The notes under the pieces were generated by a model. The model did no database searches. It had not been told where the DNA came from and saw nothing but the letters and a program-made list of their open reading frames with translations. DNA of 64,000 bases from an uncultured SAR86 cluster bacterium (lineage in GTDB: Bacteria; Pseudomonadota; Gammaproteobacteria; Magnimaribacterales; D2472), in NCBI GenBank assembly GCA_902601475.1, contig CACKNK010000002.1, forward strand, positions 62,001 through 126,000, written 5' to 3'. Shown here piece after piece: positions 1-10,932 of this stretch. A program made the position numbers and the translations under genes. How positions within the stretch are numbered: the stretch's first letter is position 1; each line of letters opens with the position of its first letter.

Positions 1-597
1 ATCTTGTTTCATATCAATCAAAACAAATGAAATTCCGTCATGCTTTTTTATTTTATCTGTCTTAACAAGGCAATACATCCAATCAGCTTTATCTGCTTCC
101 GAAGTCCAAATTTTGGATCCATTAATTATGTAAGTTTCATTATCATTTGATGTTGCTGTGGTGCTTACTCCTGCAAGATCTGAACCTGCACCTGGCTCAG
201 AAAATCCTTGGCACCACCATATTTCTCCTCTGGCTATCTTCGGAAGAAACTCCTTTTTTTGATCTTCTGTTCCAAATTCAAGTAATACCGGACCAAGCAT
301 TGTTATTCCAAAATTAATCTGTGGATTTCTGCAGCCTCTTTTCTTAAGTTCTTGCCTTAAAATCTGAGCTTCCTCAAAATCCAAACCTGCTCCACCATAT
401 TCCTTTGGCCATTCTGGTGTGGAATATCCAGTTTGAGTCATTGCATTAAACCATTTTTCAGAATCTGAATTTGGGAATGAAATTGATGATGATGCCCATA
501 CCTGCTCGCTAGCTGGCATTGGAGTCATCATTGATTTTGGACAATTTTCATCAATCCAATTGGATATATAGGCTCTAAAGTCTTTAGTTTGGCTCAT
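1..597 (-). CDS. acyl-CoA dehydrogenase, N-terminal part (runs off window start)
   Basis: Reverse-strand translation from ATG at 597: MSQTKDFRAYISNWIDENCPKSMM...WPKEYGGAGLDFEEAQILRQEL...WWCQGFSEPGAGSDLAGVST..., typical ACAD N-terminal/middle domain motifs; open to the window edge. Confidence 0.9.
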   Translation of the reverse strand, partial: MSQTKDFRAYISNWIDENCPKSMMTPMPASEQVWASSSISFPNSDSEKWFNAMTQTGYSTPEWPKEYGGAGLDFEEAQILRQELKKRGCRNPQINFGITMLGPVLLEFGTEDQKKEFLPKIARGEIWWCQGFSEPGAGSDLAGVSTTATSNDNETYIINGSKIWTSEADKADWMYCLVKTDKIKKHDGISFVLIDMKQD

Positions 598-601
598 TGA
601 G

Positions 602-1039
602 TTAGAAATTAAAATTTAATGTAAAGGGTCCATCATTGGTTAATTCAAGTTCCATATATGCCCCAAAAACACCATATTTTACATTTTTATATTCAAGATT
701 TATGGAGGCTTTGAGTTTATTATAAAGCTCTTCTGCTAAATCAGGAGATGCAGCCTTATGGAAACTAGGTTTTAAGCCTTTTTTTGTGGATGCATTTAAG
801 GTAAATTGGCTTACAATTAGCAATTCTGCTCCTATTTTACGCAAACTTGCATCTAACTTGCCACTAACTCCTTCGAAAAATGAATAATCTAATATTTTTG
901 ATATTAGTTTATCTATTTGAACTTGTGTGTCAGTTTGTTCAAAACAAACCATTAAAAGTATGCCTTTATCAATAGAGCTGACTAAATCCTTATTAACCCT
1001 TACCGAGGCTTTTTTGACCCTTTGTGCTAAACAAAGCAA
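602..1039 (-). CDS. dtd: D-aminoacyl-tRNA deacylase
   Basis: ORF; SQFTL and NDGPFT motifs, N-terminal xxxQRVxxASV. Confidence 0.9.
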   Translation of the reverse strand: MLCLAQRVKKASVRVNKDLVSSIDKGILLMVCFEQTDTQVQIDKLISKILDYSFFEGVSGKLDASLRKIGAELLIVSQFTLNASTKKGLKPSFHKAASPDLAEELYNKLKASINLEYKNVKYGVFGAYMELELTNDGPFTLNFNF

Positions 1040-1042
1040 GAC

Positions 1043-2107
1043 TTAATTTACGGTTGGATCGAGATTTCCTGACAGATATTGCAAATGCATCTCTTCTAAT
1101 GATAGTGGTGAGATTTTGTCTGCATTGCCTGCGGTACCAAATGATTCGTATCTGTTAATACATATTTCCTTCATCGCTACCAAGGTTTCAGAGAGATATT
1201 TCCTAGGATCAAACTCTGATTTATTAGCGTCTAAAAATCTTCTTATTGCACCAGTTGATGCAAGCCTTAAATCAGTATCGATATTTACTTTTCTAACTCC
1301 ATGCTTTATTCCTTCTTGAACTTCTTCTACTGGAACCCCATAAGTCTCAGGAATATCTCCACCAAACTTATTAATAATTTCTAACCAATCCTGAGGAACT
1401 GCTGACGATCCATGCATAACCAAATGTGTATCTGGAATCCTTTTGTGTATTTCTTTTATTCTGTCGATTGCAAGAATATCGCCAGTTGGTGGCCTCGTAA
1501 ATTTATATGCACCATGGCTCGTTCCAATTGCAATTGCTAGGGCATCAACATGAGTATCTTTCACAAAGCTTGCTGCTTCTTCCGGATCAGTTAATAACTG
1601 GTCATGGGTTAGAATCCCTTCGGCCCCACTACCGTCTTCATCGCCAGCCTCTCCAGTTTCAAGTGAACCCAAACAGCCTAACTCTCCTTCAACAGAAACC
1701 CCGCAGGCATGTGCCATATCAACTGTTCGCTTAGTAACAGAAACATTGTAATCATATGAAGCTGGAGTCTTCATGTCCTCTTCTAATGATCCATCCATCA
1801 TCACTGAAGAAAAACCAAGCTGTATGGATCTCTGACATACTGCTGGAGATGCCCCATGGTCTTGATGCATAACTACCGGAATGTGCGGAAACTCTTCTAT
1901 TGCAGCTAAAATTAAATGTCTTAAAAAGTTAGGGCCGGCATATTTTCTTGCACCTGCAGAGGCCTGAACAATAACAGGACTATTAGTTTCATCAGCTGCC
2001 TCCATAATAGCTCTCATTTGTTCAAGGTTATTAACGTTGAAAGCAGGAACACCATAAGAGTTCTCTGCGGCATGATCTAGAAGCTGTCTCATACTTATTA
2101 ATGACAT
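1043..2107 (-). CDS. fba: class II fructose-bisphosphate aldolase (Calvin-cycle subtype)
   Basis: [36 protein letters not shown] motifs. Confidence 0.95.
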   Translation of the reverse strand: MSLISMRQLLDHAAENSYGVPAFNVNNLEQMRAIMEAADETNSPVIVQASAGARKYAGPNFLRHLILAAIEEFPHIPVVMHQDHGASPAVCQRSIQLGFSSVMMDGSLEEDMKTPASYDYNVSVTKRTVDMAHACGVSVEGELGCLGSLETGEAGDEDGSGAEGILTHDQLLTDPEEAASFVKDTHVDALAIAIGTSHGAYKFTRPPTGDILAIDRIKEIHKRIPDTHLVMHGSSAVPQDWLEIINKFGGDIPETYGVPVEEVQEGIKHGVRKVNIDTDLRLASTGAIRRFLDANKSEFDPRKYLSETLVAMKEICINRYESFGTAGNADKISPLSLEEMHLQYLSGNLDPTVN

Positions 2108-2123
2108 AAATTCTCCTTAATAG

Positions 2124-3254
2124 TTAATCGCTTAGTGCGCTAATGGATGGTAACTCTTTTCCTTCAATAAATTCAAGAAAGGCACCGCCCGCTGTAGAGC
2201 AATAGGATATATCTTCTTTATTTATAAACTGATTGATTGCGCTGAGTGTCTCGCCACCACCTGCAAGTGTATAAGCATCAGACATGCTAATTAGTTTACT
2301 AAGCTCCTCAGTGCCCTCTGAGAAATTTTTATTTTCAAAAACACCTAAGGGTCCATTCCAAATAATCGTATTCGATGAATCAATAAATTGTTTTATATCT
2401 TCAGAGATAACCTGATCTAAAATAATTTCATTATCTTCGATCTCACTAATTCTTTTCTTTATTGGTGGGCCATCGAAACTATTTGAGACCACAACTTCCT
2501 CTGGAAGCATAATATTAAAATCATTTAATAAAGACTTTGCGGTCTTAATCATATCTTTCTCGTAAAGTGAGTTGCCGACCTGAAAGCCTTTGGCCGCCAA
2601 GAAGGTATTGGTTATCCCACCCCCGGTAATGACCTTGTCACATATTTGGCCTAAATTTTGAATGACCTCTAACTTTGTTGAAACTTTTGATCCTCCAATG
2701 ATTGCAGCAAAGGGAGATGAAAAATCTTTTAATGCCCTAGATAAGGCTTCAACTTCTCTTTGCACTAAAAAACCTGCGCATGAAAAAGGGGCTACTTTGA
2801 TTGCTCCATAAGTAGAGGCTTGCTTTCTGTGCGAAGTTCCAAATGCATCGAAAACATATACGTCGATATGTGAACCAATTTCCCTTGCAAGTGAATCAGA
2901 ATTTTTTGATTCTCCTTCAAAAAAACGAATATTTTCTAGCATACAGATTTGCGCATTTGTATCATGGAATTCTTTCATAGAATTGATTAAGGAAATGGAG
3001 ATGCCTAATTCGTTACTAAGGTGACTGGCAACCGGTCTTAGAGAAAGTTGGTCATCAAAAGTCCCTTCTTTGGGTCTGCCAAGATGGGAAAGGATAACAA
3101 TTTTTGCTTCTGCTTTAATTAAGTAATTTAAGGTTTCAAGCGATGCTAAAATTCGAGTATCGTCTGTAACAACTCCCTCTTTAATTGGAACATTTAGATC
3201 TAACCTTAGTGCTACTTTTTTTTTCGCAATATCTAAATCGGACAACAGTCGCAT
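2124..3254 (-). CDS. pgk: phosphoglycerate kinase
   Basis: ORF; RLDLNVPI, LSHLGRPKEG, GGSKVSTK, WNGPLGVFE, GGGETLSA motifs. Confidence 0.96.
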   Translation of the reverse strand: MRLLSDLDIAKKKVALRLDLNVPIKEGVVTDDTRILASLETLNYLIKAEAKIVILSHLGRPKEGTFDDQLSLRPVASHLSNELGISISLINSMKEFHDTNAQICMLENIRFFEGESKNSDSLAREIGSHIDVYVFDAFGTSHRKQASTYGAIKVAPFSCAGFLVQREVEALSRALKDFSSPFAAIIGGSKVSTKLEVIQNLGQICDKVITGGGITNTFLAAKGFQVGNSLYEKDMIKTAKSLLNDFNIMLPEEVVVSNSFDGPPIKKRISEIEDNEIILDQVISEDIKQFIDSSNTIIWNGPLGVFENKNFSEGTEELSKLISMSDAYTLAGGGETLSAINQFINKEDISYCSTAGGAFLEFIEGKELPSISALSD

Positions 3255-3257
3255 AAT

Positions 3258-5243
3258 TTAGATTAACTTCTTGACTGATGAAATAATGTTTTCGACAGTA
3301 AATCCAAATTCTTTCATTAATTCATCTCCGGGAGCACTTTCTCCAAACGTCTTAATGCCGATAACAGCATCCTCAGGTTTTGCAATTGTTAGCCAAGAAT
3401 CTGGATGAAGTGCTTCAACAAACAAGGTTGGCTTTGTAGGATCAATTACCTCATTTTTGTATTCATCTGACTGTGCTTTAAAAATATCAAGGCATGGAAT
3501 TGATGCAATGTTGCAAAGGATATTTTCAGCTTCAAGATCATTAGCTGCATCCATAATTAAATGCACTTCACTGCCAGATGCCACTAAATTTACTTCTGAA
3601 TTATTATCAAACTTTAATGCATAGCCACCATGTTTGATCAGCTCAGCAGTGTCTTTATTGTCTACAATCGAAGGCAGGCCTTGTCTGGTTAAAATAAGAG
3701 AAGTTGGTGCAGTCCTTGAGGAAACTGCATTGTGCCAAGCTACTGCGGTCTCAGTTAAATCTGCAGGGCGCCAATTATTTAAATTTGGAGTTGCTCTTAA
3801 AGTTACTAAGTGTTCAATTGGCTGGTGAGTTGGCCCGTCTTCACCTAAACCAATTGAGTCATGAGTGTATACAAAAATATTTGGTATCTTCATCAATGCA
3901 GAAAGTCTCACTGCATTTCTTGCATAATCCATAAATACTAGAAAAGTTCCGCTATAAGGTTTGATGCCACCATGAAGAATCATGCCATTGGTTATCCCAG
4001 TCATTCCAAACTCTCTTACCCCATAGTAGATATGAGTTCCTTCTGGACTTTCTGGTAAAAGCTCTGTATTCGATGAGCTTAAAGTATTATTTGAGCCAGT
4101 TAAATCTGCTGAGCCTCCAATCATTTCTGGAAGTTGAGCACAAAAGAACTCTAAACAAGTTTGAGAAGCTTTTCTTGTTGCAAGCTTTAATGTTTCTTCA
4201 ACACAGTTAGATAAAAACTCATTAAATTTATCCTCAAAATTATCTGGCAGGTCATTTGATGATGTTCTCAATAGCTCAGAATGATCTTCCGGATAATCCA
4301 CTTGATAATTGTTTAAAAGATTGTTCCAGTCATCTTCATAGGCTTTTCCTGTTGCTTTTGCATCAAAAACCTCATAAACCTCTCTAGGAATTGTAAATGG
4401 AGGATATTCCCAACCCAGTTTTTCTCTCGTGAGTTTGACCTCATCATCACCTAATGCGGCACCATGAACTCCAGATGTACCTTCTTTATTAGGAGAACCA
4501 AATCCTATTTTTGTTTTACAGCAAATAAGTGTTGGCTGATCAGCATTCTCTTTGGCAGTTGAAATAGCCTGATCTATTTCTTTCAAGTTGTGCCCATCAA
4601 CTTTGATTACTTGCCAGTTATAACTCTCAAAACGCTTTTGAGTGTCATCGCTAAACCAAGAACTAACTTCACCATCAATAGAAATTCCGTTGTCATCATA
4701 AAGACAGATAAGTTTTCCTAAATTGTGAGTTCCGGCAAAGGAACAAGCTTCGTGGGATATTCCTTCCATCAAACAGCCATCACCTAAAAAAACATATGTA
4801 TAGTGATCAATGACCTTTAGATTTTCTTTATTAAATTTTGCAGCCAAATGCTTCTCAGCCAAAGCCATGCCAACACCATTTGAAAGCCCTTGACCAAGAG
4901 GACCCGTAGTTGTTTCAATACCAATCTCAATGTCATACTCTGGATGTCCGGGGGTTTTAGATCCAAGTTTTCTAAATCCTTTAATATCATCGATTGAAAT
5001 TGGATAGCCTGAAAGATGAAGCAAACTGTAAAGCAGCATTGAGCCATGACCATTGGATAATACAAATCTGTCTCGGTTAAACCATTTGGGATTTTGAGGG
5101 TTATGTTTGAGGTGATTTTTCCAAAGCACAACTGCTATATCTGACATTCCCATTGGCATTCCTGGATGCCCACTGTTTGCTAACTGAACTGCATCAACCG
5201 AAAGAAATCTAATCGCATTACTTACTAGAGGTAAATTTGACAT
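3258..5243 (-). CDS. tkt: transketolase
   Basis: ORF; SGHPGMPMGM, GDGCLMEGISHEA, THDSIGLGEDGPTHQP motifs. Confidence 0.96.
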   Translation of the reverse strand: MSNLPLVSNAIRFLSVDAVQLANSGHPGMPMGMSDIAVVLWKNHLKHNPQNPKWFNRDRFVLSNGHGSMLLYSLLHLSGYPISIDDIKGFRKLGSKTPGHPEYDIEIGIETTTGPLGQGLSNGVGMALAEKHLAAKFNKENLKVIDHYTYVFLGDGCLMEGISHEACSFAGTHNLGKLICLYDDNGISIDGEVSSWFSDDTQKRFESYNWQVIKVDGHNLKEIDQAISTAKENADQPTLICCKTKIGFGSPNKEGTSGVHGAALGDDEVKLTREKLGWEYPPFTIPREVYEVFDAKATGKAYEDDWNNLLNNYQVDYPEDHSELLRTSSNDLPDNFEDKFNEFLSNCVEETLKLATRKASQTCLEFFCAQLPEMIGGSADLTGSNNTLSSSNTELLPESPEGTHIYYGVREFGMTGITNGMILHGGIKPYSGTFLVFMDYARNAVRLSALMKIPNIFVYTHDSIGLGEDGPTHQPIEHLVTLRATPNLNNWRPADLTETAVAWHNAVSSRTAPTSLILTRQGLPSIVDNKDTAELIKHGGYALKFDNNSEVNLVASGSEVHLIMDAANDLEAENILCNIASIPCLDIFKAQSDEYKNEVIDPTKPTLFVEALHPDSWLTIAKPEDAVIGIKTFGESAPGDELMKEFGFTVENIISSVKKLI

Positions 5244-5340
5244 ATATGATAGAAATAAAAGTTAATAATAGTACGCCTGTAAAATTAATTAAACGTTTAA
5301 TTGTCTCTATCTCTTAAAAACTATAAAATACCGAAACTTA

Positions 5341-5400
5341 AAAAGTGATTTGTCCCTGCTTGCATACTTAAACTGCTAAATGGGGGCGCCTTTAAGGTGC
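5341..5400 (+). ncRNA. candidate SAM-II/SAM-V-type riboswitch with downstream RBS-sequestering hairpin, upstream of metF
   Basis: AAGT-GATTT-GTCCC-TGC-TTGCA-TACTT-AAAC-TGCTAAAT-GGGGG: short P1 (5343-5346 with 5366-5369), pseudoknot UCCC 5353-5356 with GGGG 5382-5385, then hairpin GCGCC-TTTAA-GGTGC 5386-5400 covering the AAGG Shine-Dalgarno, next to S-adenosylmethionine-cycle genes. Confidence 0.6.
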
Positions 5401-5406
5401 AGAATA

Positions 5407-6216
5407 ATGAATATATCTTTAGAATTTTTTCCACCAGCAAACTTAGACTTTAATGCTCTATTGTCTGAATATAAAAAACTAGAGCATCTTGATCCATCTT
5501 TTATTTCGGTTACTTATGGAGCAGGTGGAGGTGCAGAAAATAAATCACTAGAACTTATAAAGGCACTTAAAAAATATAATCTGGACATCGCTGCTCACAT
5601 CACCCTTGTTAACAAAAGCATTGATGATTTAGAAAAAATAGTCTCAGATTTTGCGAAACTTGGAGTAAAAAAATTTGTTGCATTGAGAGGCGACAGTCCA
5701 GAGGGAAAATTTAAGCAGCATCCTAACGGATTTTTTAATACTTCAGACTTTGTGGAGTTTCTTAACAATAAAAATTTTGAAGTTATTGTTTCGGCATATC
5801 CAGAACCACATCCAGACTCCAAAGGGTTTGATTTTGATTTACAGCTTCTTAAAAATAAATCTGAATCTGGGGCAAAAAAAGCCATTACGCAGTTTTGCTT
5901 TAGCAAAGATGACTATGAAAGGTTAATTGAAACTGTTCTAAAGGAAAATATTGAAGTAGAGGTCATACCTGGAATTATGCCAATTTATAACATAGAAAAT
6001 ATAACAAGAATGGCAGAAAAATGCGGTACTAAAGTTCCACCAAATATCATCAACAAGTTTGGAAATGATGATATATCAAATCAAAAGTATGCTATTGAAA
6101 TTTGTAATGAACAGCTGGACTTTTTATCTGAGTTGGGCTGCCAAAAATTTCATTTTTATACACTTAACAAATCTTATTTAATCAATAAAATTTTTAGAGA
6201 AAGGAGTTTATTATGA
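5407..6216 (+). CDS. metF: methylenetetrahydrofolate reductase
   Basis: [28 protein letters not shown] motifs; start moved from 5380 to the ATG at 5407 that follows the SD. Confidence 0.92.
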   Translation: MNISLEFFPPANLDFNALLSEYKKLEHLDPSFISVTYGAGGGAENKSLELIKALKKYNLDIAAHITLVNKSIDDLEKIVSDFAKLGVKKFVALRGDSPEGKFKQHPNGFFNTSDFVEFLNNKNFEVIVSAYPEPHPDSKGFDFDLQLLKNKSESGAKKAITQFCFSKDDYERLIETVLKENIEVEVIPGIMPIYNIENITRMAEKCGTKVPPNIINKFGNDDISNQKYAIEICNEQLDFLSELGCQKFHFYTLNKSYLINKIFRERSLL

Positions 6217-7367
6217 GTTATATATTTACATCAGAATCTGTTTCAGAAGGTCATCCAGATAAAGTTTGCGATCAAATATCAGATGCAATCTTAGATGCAT
6301 ACTTAAAAGAGGATCCGGACAGCAGAGTGGCTTGCGAAACTCTTATTAAAAATAATATTGTTGTTGTTGCAGGAGAGATTACCTCTAAAGGAAACCCGAA
6401 TCTTGAGCCAGTGATAAGAAATACAATAAATTCTATTGGTTATGATAATGATGACTTAGGATTTAATGGATCAAATTGTGAAATTCAAAATCATATTTTT
6501 CAGCAATCTCCAGATATTGCTCAAGGCGTAAATGAGGGTGAAGGTGAGAATCTAGAGCAAGGAGCTGGCGACCAAGGCCTGATGTTTGGATATGCTTGTA
6601 AAGAAAATGAAGCTCTTATGCCTGCACCCATAGATTTATCACATCAATTGGTTAAAAAGCAGTCTGAGCTAAGAAAAAATGGTAGCTTAGATTGGTTAAG
6701 ACCTGATGCAAAAAGCCAAGTAAGTGTTATATATGAGGATAATGGTAAATCTATAAAAGGCCTATCAGCAATTGTATTATCAACTCAACATGATGAGGGT
6801 ATTTCTCAGGACGACTTAAAAGAGGCTGTTTTAGAAGAAATAATTAAGCCTGTGATTCCATCAAATTGGCTATTAGATGAAACTAAGATCTTTATTAATC
6901 CTACCGGAAAATTTGTTATTGGAGGTCCTGTTGGAGACTGTGGGCTTACTGGAAGAAAGATAATTGTAGATACATATGGTGGTATGGCGCGTCATGGTGG
7001 CGGTGCATTTTCAGGCAAAGATCCATCAAAAGTAGACAGATCAGCAGCATATGCTGCTAGATACGTAGCAAAAAATATTGTTGCGGCTGGTCTTGCTGAG
7101 TGGTGTGAGGTTCAGGTTTCATATGCTATTGGTGTTGCAGAACCAACCTCAATTAATGTAAACACATTTGACAGTGGAAAAATTGATCAAACTGAAATAG
7201 AGTCGATGGTGCGTGAGGTTTTTGATCTTAGACCAAAAGGAATTATAAAAATGCTTGATTTAAAAAGGCCAATCTATCAAGATACGGCTGCTTATGGGCA
7301 TTTTGGTCGTGAAGATGACTCCTTTACATGGGAAAAAGTAGATCAAATAGAAGCCTTAAAGTCTTAA
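6213..7367 (+). CDS. metK: S-adenosylmethionine synthetase
   Basis: [61 protein letters not shown]. Confidence 0.97.
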   Translation: MSYIFTSESVSEGHPDKVCDQISDAILDAYLKEDPDSRVACETLIKNNIVVVAGEITSKGNPNLEPVIRNTINSIGYDNDDLGFNGSNCEIQNHIFQQSPDIAQGVNEGEGENLEQGAGDQGLMFGYACKENEALMPAPIDLSHQLVKKQSELRKNGSLDWLRPDAKSQVSVIYEDNGKSIKGLSAIVLSTQHDEGISQDDLKEAVLEEIIKPVIPSNWLLDETKIFINPTGKFVIGGPVGDCGLTGRKIIVDTYGGMARHGGGAFSGKDPSKVDRSAAYAARYVAKNIVAAGLAEWCEVQVSYAIGVAEPTSINVNTFDSGKIDQTEIESMVREVFDLRPKGIIKMLDLKRPIYQDTAAYGHFGREDDSFTWEKVDQIEALKS

Positions 7368-7383
7368 TTTTTTGGAGGTAGTT

Positions 7384-8778
7384 ATGAGCGAAGATTATAA
7401 AGTTGCAGATATAAATCTTGCAGAGTTTGGCAGAAGAGAGATATCTCTAGCAGAAAATGAAATGCCTGCACTTATGGCACTAAGAGATAAATATAAAGAT
7501 GATCAGCCTCTCAAAGGAGCAAAAATTTTAGGCTGCATTCATATGACAGTTCAAACTGCTGTATTAATGGAAACTTTGCAAGAACTTGGTGCAGAGCTTA
7601 GATGGTCTTCGTGTAATATTTTCTCAACTCAAGATCATGCTGCAGCTGCTATGGCTGCAAAAGGTATACCTACATTTGCTTGGAAAGGTGAAACTGAAGA
7701 AGAGTATGAGTGGTGCCTTGAACAAACGATATTAAAAGATGGACAACCATGGGATGCGAACATGATTCTTGATGACGGCGGAGATTTAACCGGGTTAATA
7801 CACCAACAATATCCAGAAATGTTGGAGAGAATACATGGTGTTTCAGAAGAGACAACAACTGGTGTTCATCGTTTAAAAGAACTGCTTAGAAACGGAGAAC
7901 TAAAAATTCCAGCTATTAATGTTAATGACTCAGTTACTAAGTCAAAAAATGATAATAAATATGGTTGCAGGCATAGTCTGAACGATGGCATTAAAAGAGC
8001 TACCGATATGTTGCTGTCAGGAAAAAAAGCACTTGTTATAGGCTATGGTGATGTTGGGAAAGGCTCTGCATTAAGTTTAGCCCAAGAAGGAATGATCGTC
8101 CGTGTAGTCGAGTCTGATCCGATATGCGCCATGCAGGCTTGTATGGATGGCTTTGAAGTTGTTTCAACATATGAGAATGGTGTTGTATCAAGAAAAGATG
8201 AGGACATTAATAAAACTTTGCTACAAGATACAGATTTGTTAGTTACTACTACCGGTAATGTAAATGTTTGTGATGCACCGATATTGAGAAATATTAAAAA
8301 TACTGCCTTGGTTTGTAATATTGGTCACTTTGATAACGAAATTGATACTGCATATATGAGAGATGCATGGCATTGGGAAGAGATAAAACCTCAAGTTCAC
8401 AGAGTTTTTAGAGATGCGACCCCAGACGAAGAGCCTGATCTGAGCAGTAAAAATTACATCGTTTTATTGGCAGAAGGCAGATTGGTAAATCTTGGAAATG
8501 CAACTGGTCATCCTAGTAGGATTATGGATGGATCATTTGCAAACCAAGTCCTTGCTCAAATTTTCTTATATGAACAGGCTTTCGCAAACATTAATGATGA
8601 TGAGAAAAAGAAAGAGTTAATTACTGTAAAGGTTCTACCAAAAAAACTTGATGAGGAAGTTGCTGAATTAATGGTTCAAGGGTTTGGAGGAACCATTACT
8701 AAGCTTACTCAGGAGCAGGCTGATTATATTCATGTCCCTGTAGATGGCCCGTTTAAAGAAGAAGAATACAAGTATTAG
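7384..8778 (+). CDS. ahcY: adenosylhomocysteinase
   Basis: [27 protein letters not shown]-terminal [15 protein letters not shown] supports start at 7384 rather than 7372. Confidence 0.96.
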   Translation: MSEDYKVADINLAEFGRREISLAENEMPALMALRDKYKDDQPLKGAKILGCIHMTVQTAVLMETLQELGAELRWSSCNIFSTQDHAAAAMAAKGIPTFAWKGETEEEYEWCLEQTILKDGQPWDANMILDDGGDLTGLIHQQYPEMLERIHGVSEETTTGVHRLKELLRNGELKIPAINVNDSVTKSKNDNKYGCRHSLNDGIKRATDMLLSGKKALVIGYGDVGKGSALSLAQEGMIVRVVESDPICAMQACMDGFEVVSTYENGVVSRKDEDINKTLLQDTDLLVTTTGNVNVCDAPILRNIKNTALVCNIGHFDNEIDTAYMRDAWHWEEIKPQVHRVFRDATPDEEPDLSSKNYIVLLAEGRLVNLGNATGHPSRIMDGSFANQVLAQIFLYEQAFANINDDEKKKELITVKVLPKKLDEEVAELMVQGFGGTITKLTQEQADYIHVPVDGPFKEEEYKY

Positions 8779-8817
8779 AAAGTAGGATTTTAAGTATTAT
8801 TTATTCATAATACTTTG

Positions 8818-8934
8818 ATGAAAATTTTTATAGCAGCACTTCTGTTCGTATTTCTATCTAGCTGTGGTTATAAGGGTCCCATACAACCAAATACTCTGAG
8901 CCCGGGTACTCAAAATATAGATGGATCACTTTAA
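8818..8934 (+). CDS. lptM: small lipoprotein, LptM (YifL)-like
   Basis: 38 aa MKIFIAALLFVFLSSCGYKGPIQPNTLSPGTQNIDGSL: lipobox LSSC followed by GYKGP, directly upstream of lysA-dapF; absent from ORF track. Confidence 0.75.
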   Translation: MKIFIAALLFVFLSSCGYKGPIQPNTLSPGTQNIDGSL

Positions 8935-10156
8935 TTTTAAACAAGGGGAGCTGTTTTGTGAGGATGTTCCCATCAAAAACATTGCTGAGAAGTTTGGAAC
9001 TCCAGCTTATGTTTATTCAAAAGCTACGCTGTTAAGACACCTAGATGTCTATCAAAAAAGTCTTGAAAGCCTTAATGGAATCGTTTGTTTCTCAGTAAAA
9101 GCCCTTTCAAACCTTAGCATTTTAAAGTTACTAGATGAACATGGAAGTGGCTTTGATATTGTCTCTGGCGGTGAGCTCCATAGGTGCATTAAGGCAGGTA
9201 TTGACCCCAAAAAAATAATATTTTCAGGAGTAGGGAAATCTGCAGATGAAATCGCACTTGCCCTCAAGGTTGGTATCTTGTCTTTTAATGTGGAGTCTGA
9301 GAGTGAGCTGAAAAGAATCTATCAAATCTCCAAGAACATGAACTTAAAAGCGCCTATTGGCTTAAGAGTTAATCCAGATGTTGATGCTGGTGGACATGAG
9401 TACATAAAGACAGGCAAAAAAGAAAACAAATTTGGAATATCCTTTGAAAAAGCTTTAGATATTGCAAAGGAATATTCGAACAAGTCAGAGTTAAATTTTC
9501 TTGCAATCACTTGTCACATTGGCTCTCAAATATTAGATCTAAAAAGCTTTAAAAATGCTGCGGAGCAAATGTTAGATTTGGCAAACCGATTAGATCAAAT
9601 AGGTTTAGAAATTAAAATTATTGATATGGGTGGTGGTCTAGGAGTGAGATATATTGATGAAGAAACATCTGCTCCTGCTGAACTCATGGAAATCTATCAA
9701 GATGTTTTCTCAGGAACCAACAAAAGAATATTTCTTGAACCGGGCAGATCTATTGCCGCTAATGCTGGAATTCTATTAGCAAAGGTAGAGTATCTAAAGA
9801 ATAATTTTCTTATTACAGATGCAGCAATGAATGATTTGCTAAGACCTGCCTTATACAAAGCTAATCATCAAGTTGTGCCCTTGCTAGAACAAAACATTAG
9901 CCATAATAAAGTAGATGTAGTTGGGCCTGTTTGCGAAAGTGGGGATTATTTAGCCAAAGAGGCTGAAGTTGAAATCAAAGAAGATGAATTCTTAGCAATT
10001 AGAACTGCTGGAGCTTATGGTTTTGTAATGAGCTCCAACTATAACTCTAGACCAAGAGCATGTGAAATTCTTGTTGAGGGAGATGACTTTAGGTTAATAA
10101 GACAAAGAGAGTCTCATGATGACTTGTTTAAGCATGAAATAGATTTATTAAAATGA
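8921..10156 (+). CDS. lysA: diaminopimelate decarboxylase
   Basis: ORF; FSVKALSNL, HIGSQ, EPGRSI, GPVCESGDYLA motifs. Confidence 0.96.
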   Translation: MDHFNFKQGELFCEDVPIKNIAEKFGTPAYVYSKATLLRHLDVYQKSLESLNGIVCFSVKALSNLSILKLLDEHGSGFDIVSGGELHRCIKAGIDPKKIIFSGVGKSADEIALALKVGILSFNVESESELKRIYQISKNMNLKAPIGLRVNPDVDAGGHEYIKTGKKENKFGISFEKALDIAKEYSNKSELNFLAITCHIGSQILDLKSFKNAAEQMLDLANRLDQIGLEIKIIDMGGGLGVRYIDEETSAPAELMEIYQDVFSGTNKRIFLEPGRSIAANAGILLAKVEYLKNNFLITDAAMNDLLRPALYKANHQVVPLLEQNISHNKVDVVGPVCESGDYLAKEAEVEIKEDEFLAIRTAGAYGFVMSSNYNSRPRACEILVEGDDFRLIRQRESHDDLFKHEIDLLK

Positions 10157-10932
10157 TTGCCTTTGAAAAAATGCATGGTAACGGTAATGACTTTGTGGTT
10201 ATTGATGCTTTGACCTCGAACATTGCTTTTCCTAAAGAGTTAGTTAAAAGAATGGCTCACAGAAAACTCGGCGTTGGTTTTGATCAGTTAATAGTTATTT
10301 ATCCCCCGAAAAAAAAGCAAGATGATTTTTTTGTAAAGTTCTTTAATGCAGATGGTTCACAAGCTGACATGTGCATGAATGGCCTAAGATGTGTAGCTTT
10401 TTTTATTTGGGAAAATAAATTGGCCCCCAAAAAAGTATTAAATCTTGGCACTAAAACTAAGGGCATAAAAGCAAAACTTCTTAAAAATTATATGATCGAA
10501 CTTTCCTTCGATTTGCCAAAAAAAATTACTTTGCCTGAATCAGTTCTTAAGTTTTTAGAAAAAAAAGGCTTTAAAAACTCTCAAGCTATAGATGTTGGTA
10601 ATAAACACTTAATCTTGAAAAAAAATAATCTCGATACTCATGACCTAGAAAATACTGATAGCGTATTACGAAAAAATAGTTTTTTAAGTGACTTTAATAT
10701 TTCCATAATAAAGATAACAAAAAATGCTATAAATGTTCGTACAAGCGAACATGGTGCTGGTGAAACGTTGGCTTGTGGTTCTGCAGCAGCAAGTATTGGT
10801 TTTGCATATGGCAAAGATGATGCCAAAACAACTCTGAAGTTTAGAGGTGGTAAGATTACAACCATTAAGGCTACTAACATGAAACTAATAGGGCCAGCAG
10901 TTAAGCTATTCGAAGGAAGATGGGAAAGTTAA
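10153..10932 (+). CDS. dapF: diaminopimelate epimerase
   Basis: ORF; KMHGNGNDFVVID, CMNGLRC, ERGAGETLACGSAA-like (EHGAGETLACGSAA). Confidence 0.95.
   Translation: MIAFEKMHGNGNDFVVIDALTSNIAFPKELVKRMAHRKLGVGFDQLIVIYPPKKKQDDFFVKFFNADGSQADMCMNGLRCVAFFIWENKLAPKKVLNLGTKTKGIKAKLLKNYMIELSFDLPKKITLPESVLKFLEKKGFKNSQAIDVGNKHLILKKNNLDTHDLENTDSVLRKNSFLSDFNISIIKITKNAINVRTSEHGAGETLACGSAAASIGFAYGKDDAKTTLKFRGGKITTIKATNMKLIGPAVKLFEGRWES

Noticed and set aside
3634-3934. Antisense ORFs within tkt, and the many similar antisense or out-of-frame ORFs elsewhere (e.g. 18071, 18434, 48191, 53282, 58474, 62838)
   Set aside because: They sit inside strongly supported conserved genes, and their translations match no family I recognise
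8792-8815. Perfect 9-bp inverted repeat AAGTATTAT-TTATTC-ATAATACTT between ahcY and lptM as a terminator or new element
   Set aside because: Very AT-rich with no T-tract and immediately before the lptM start; could be chance in AT-rich sequence, so not called as a feature
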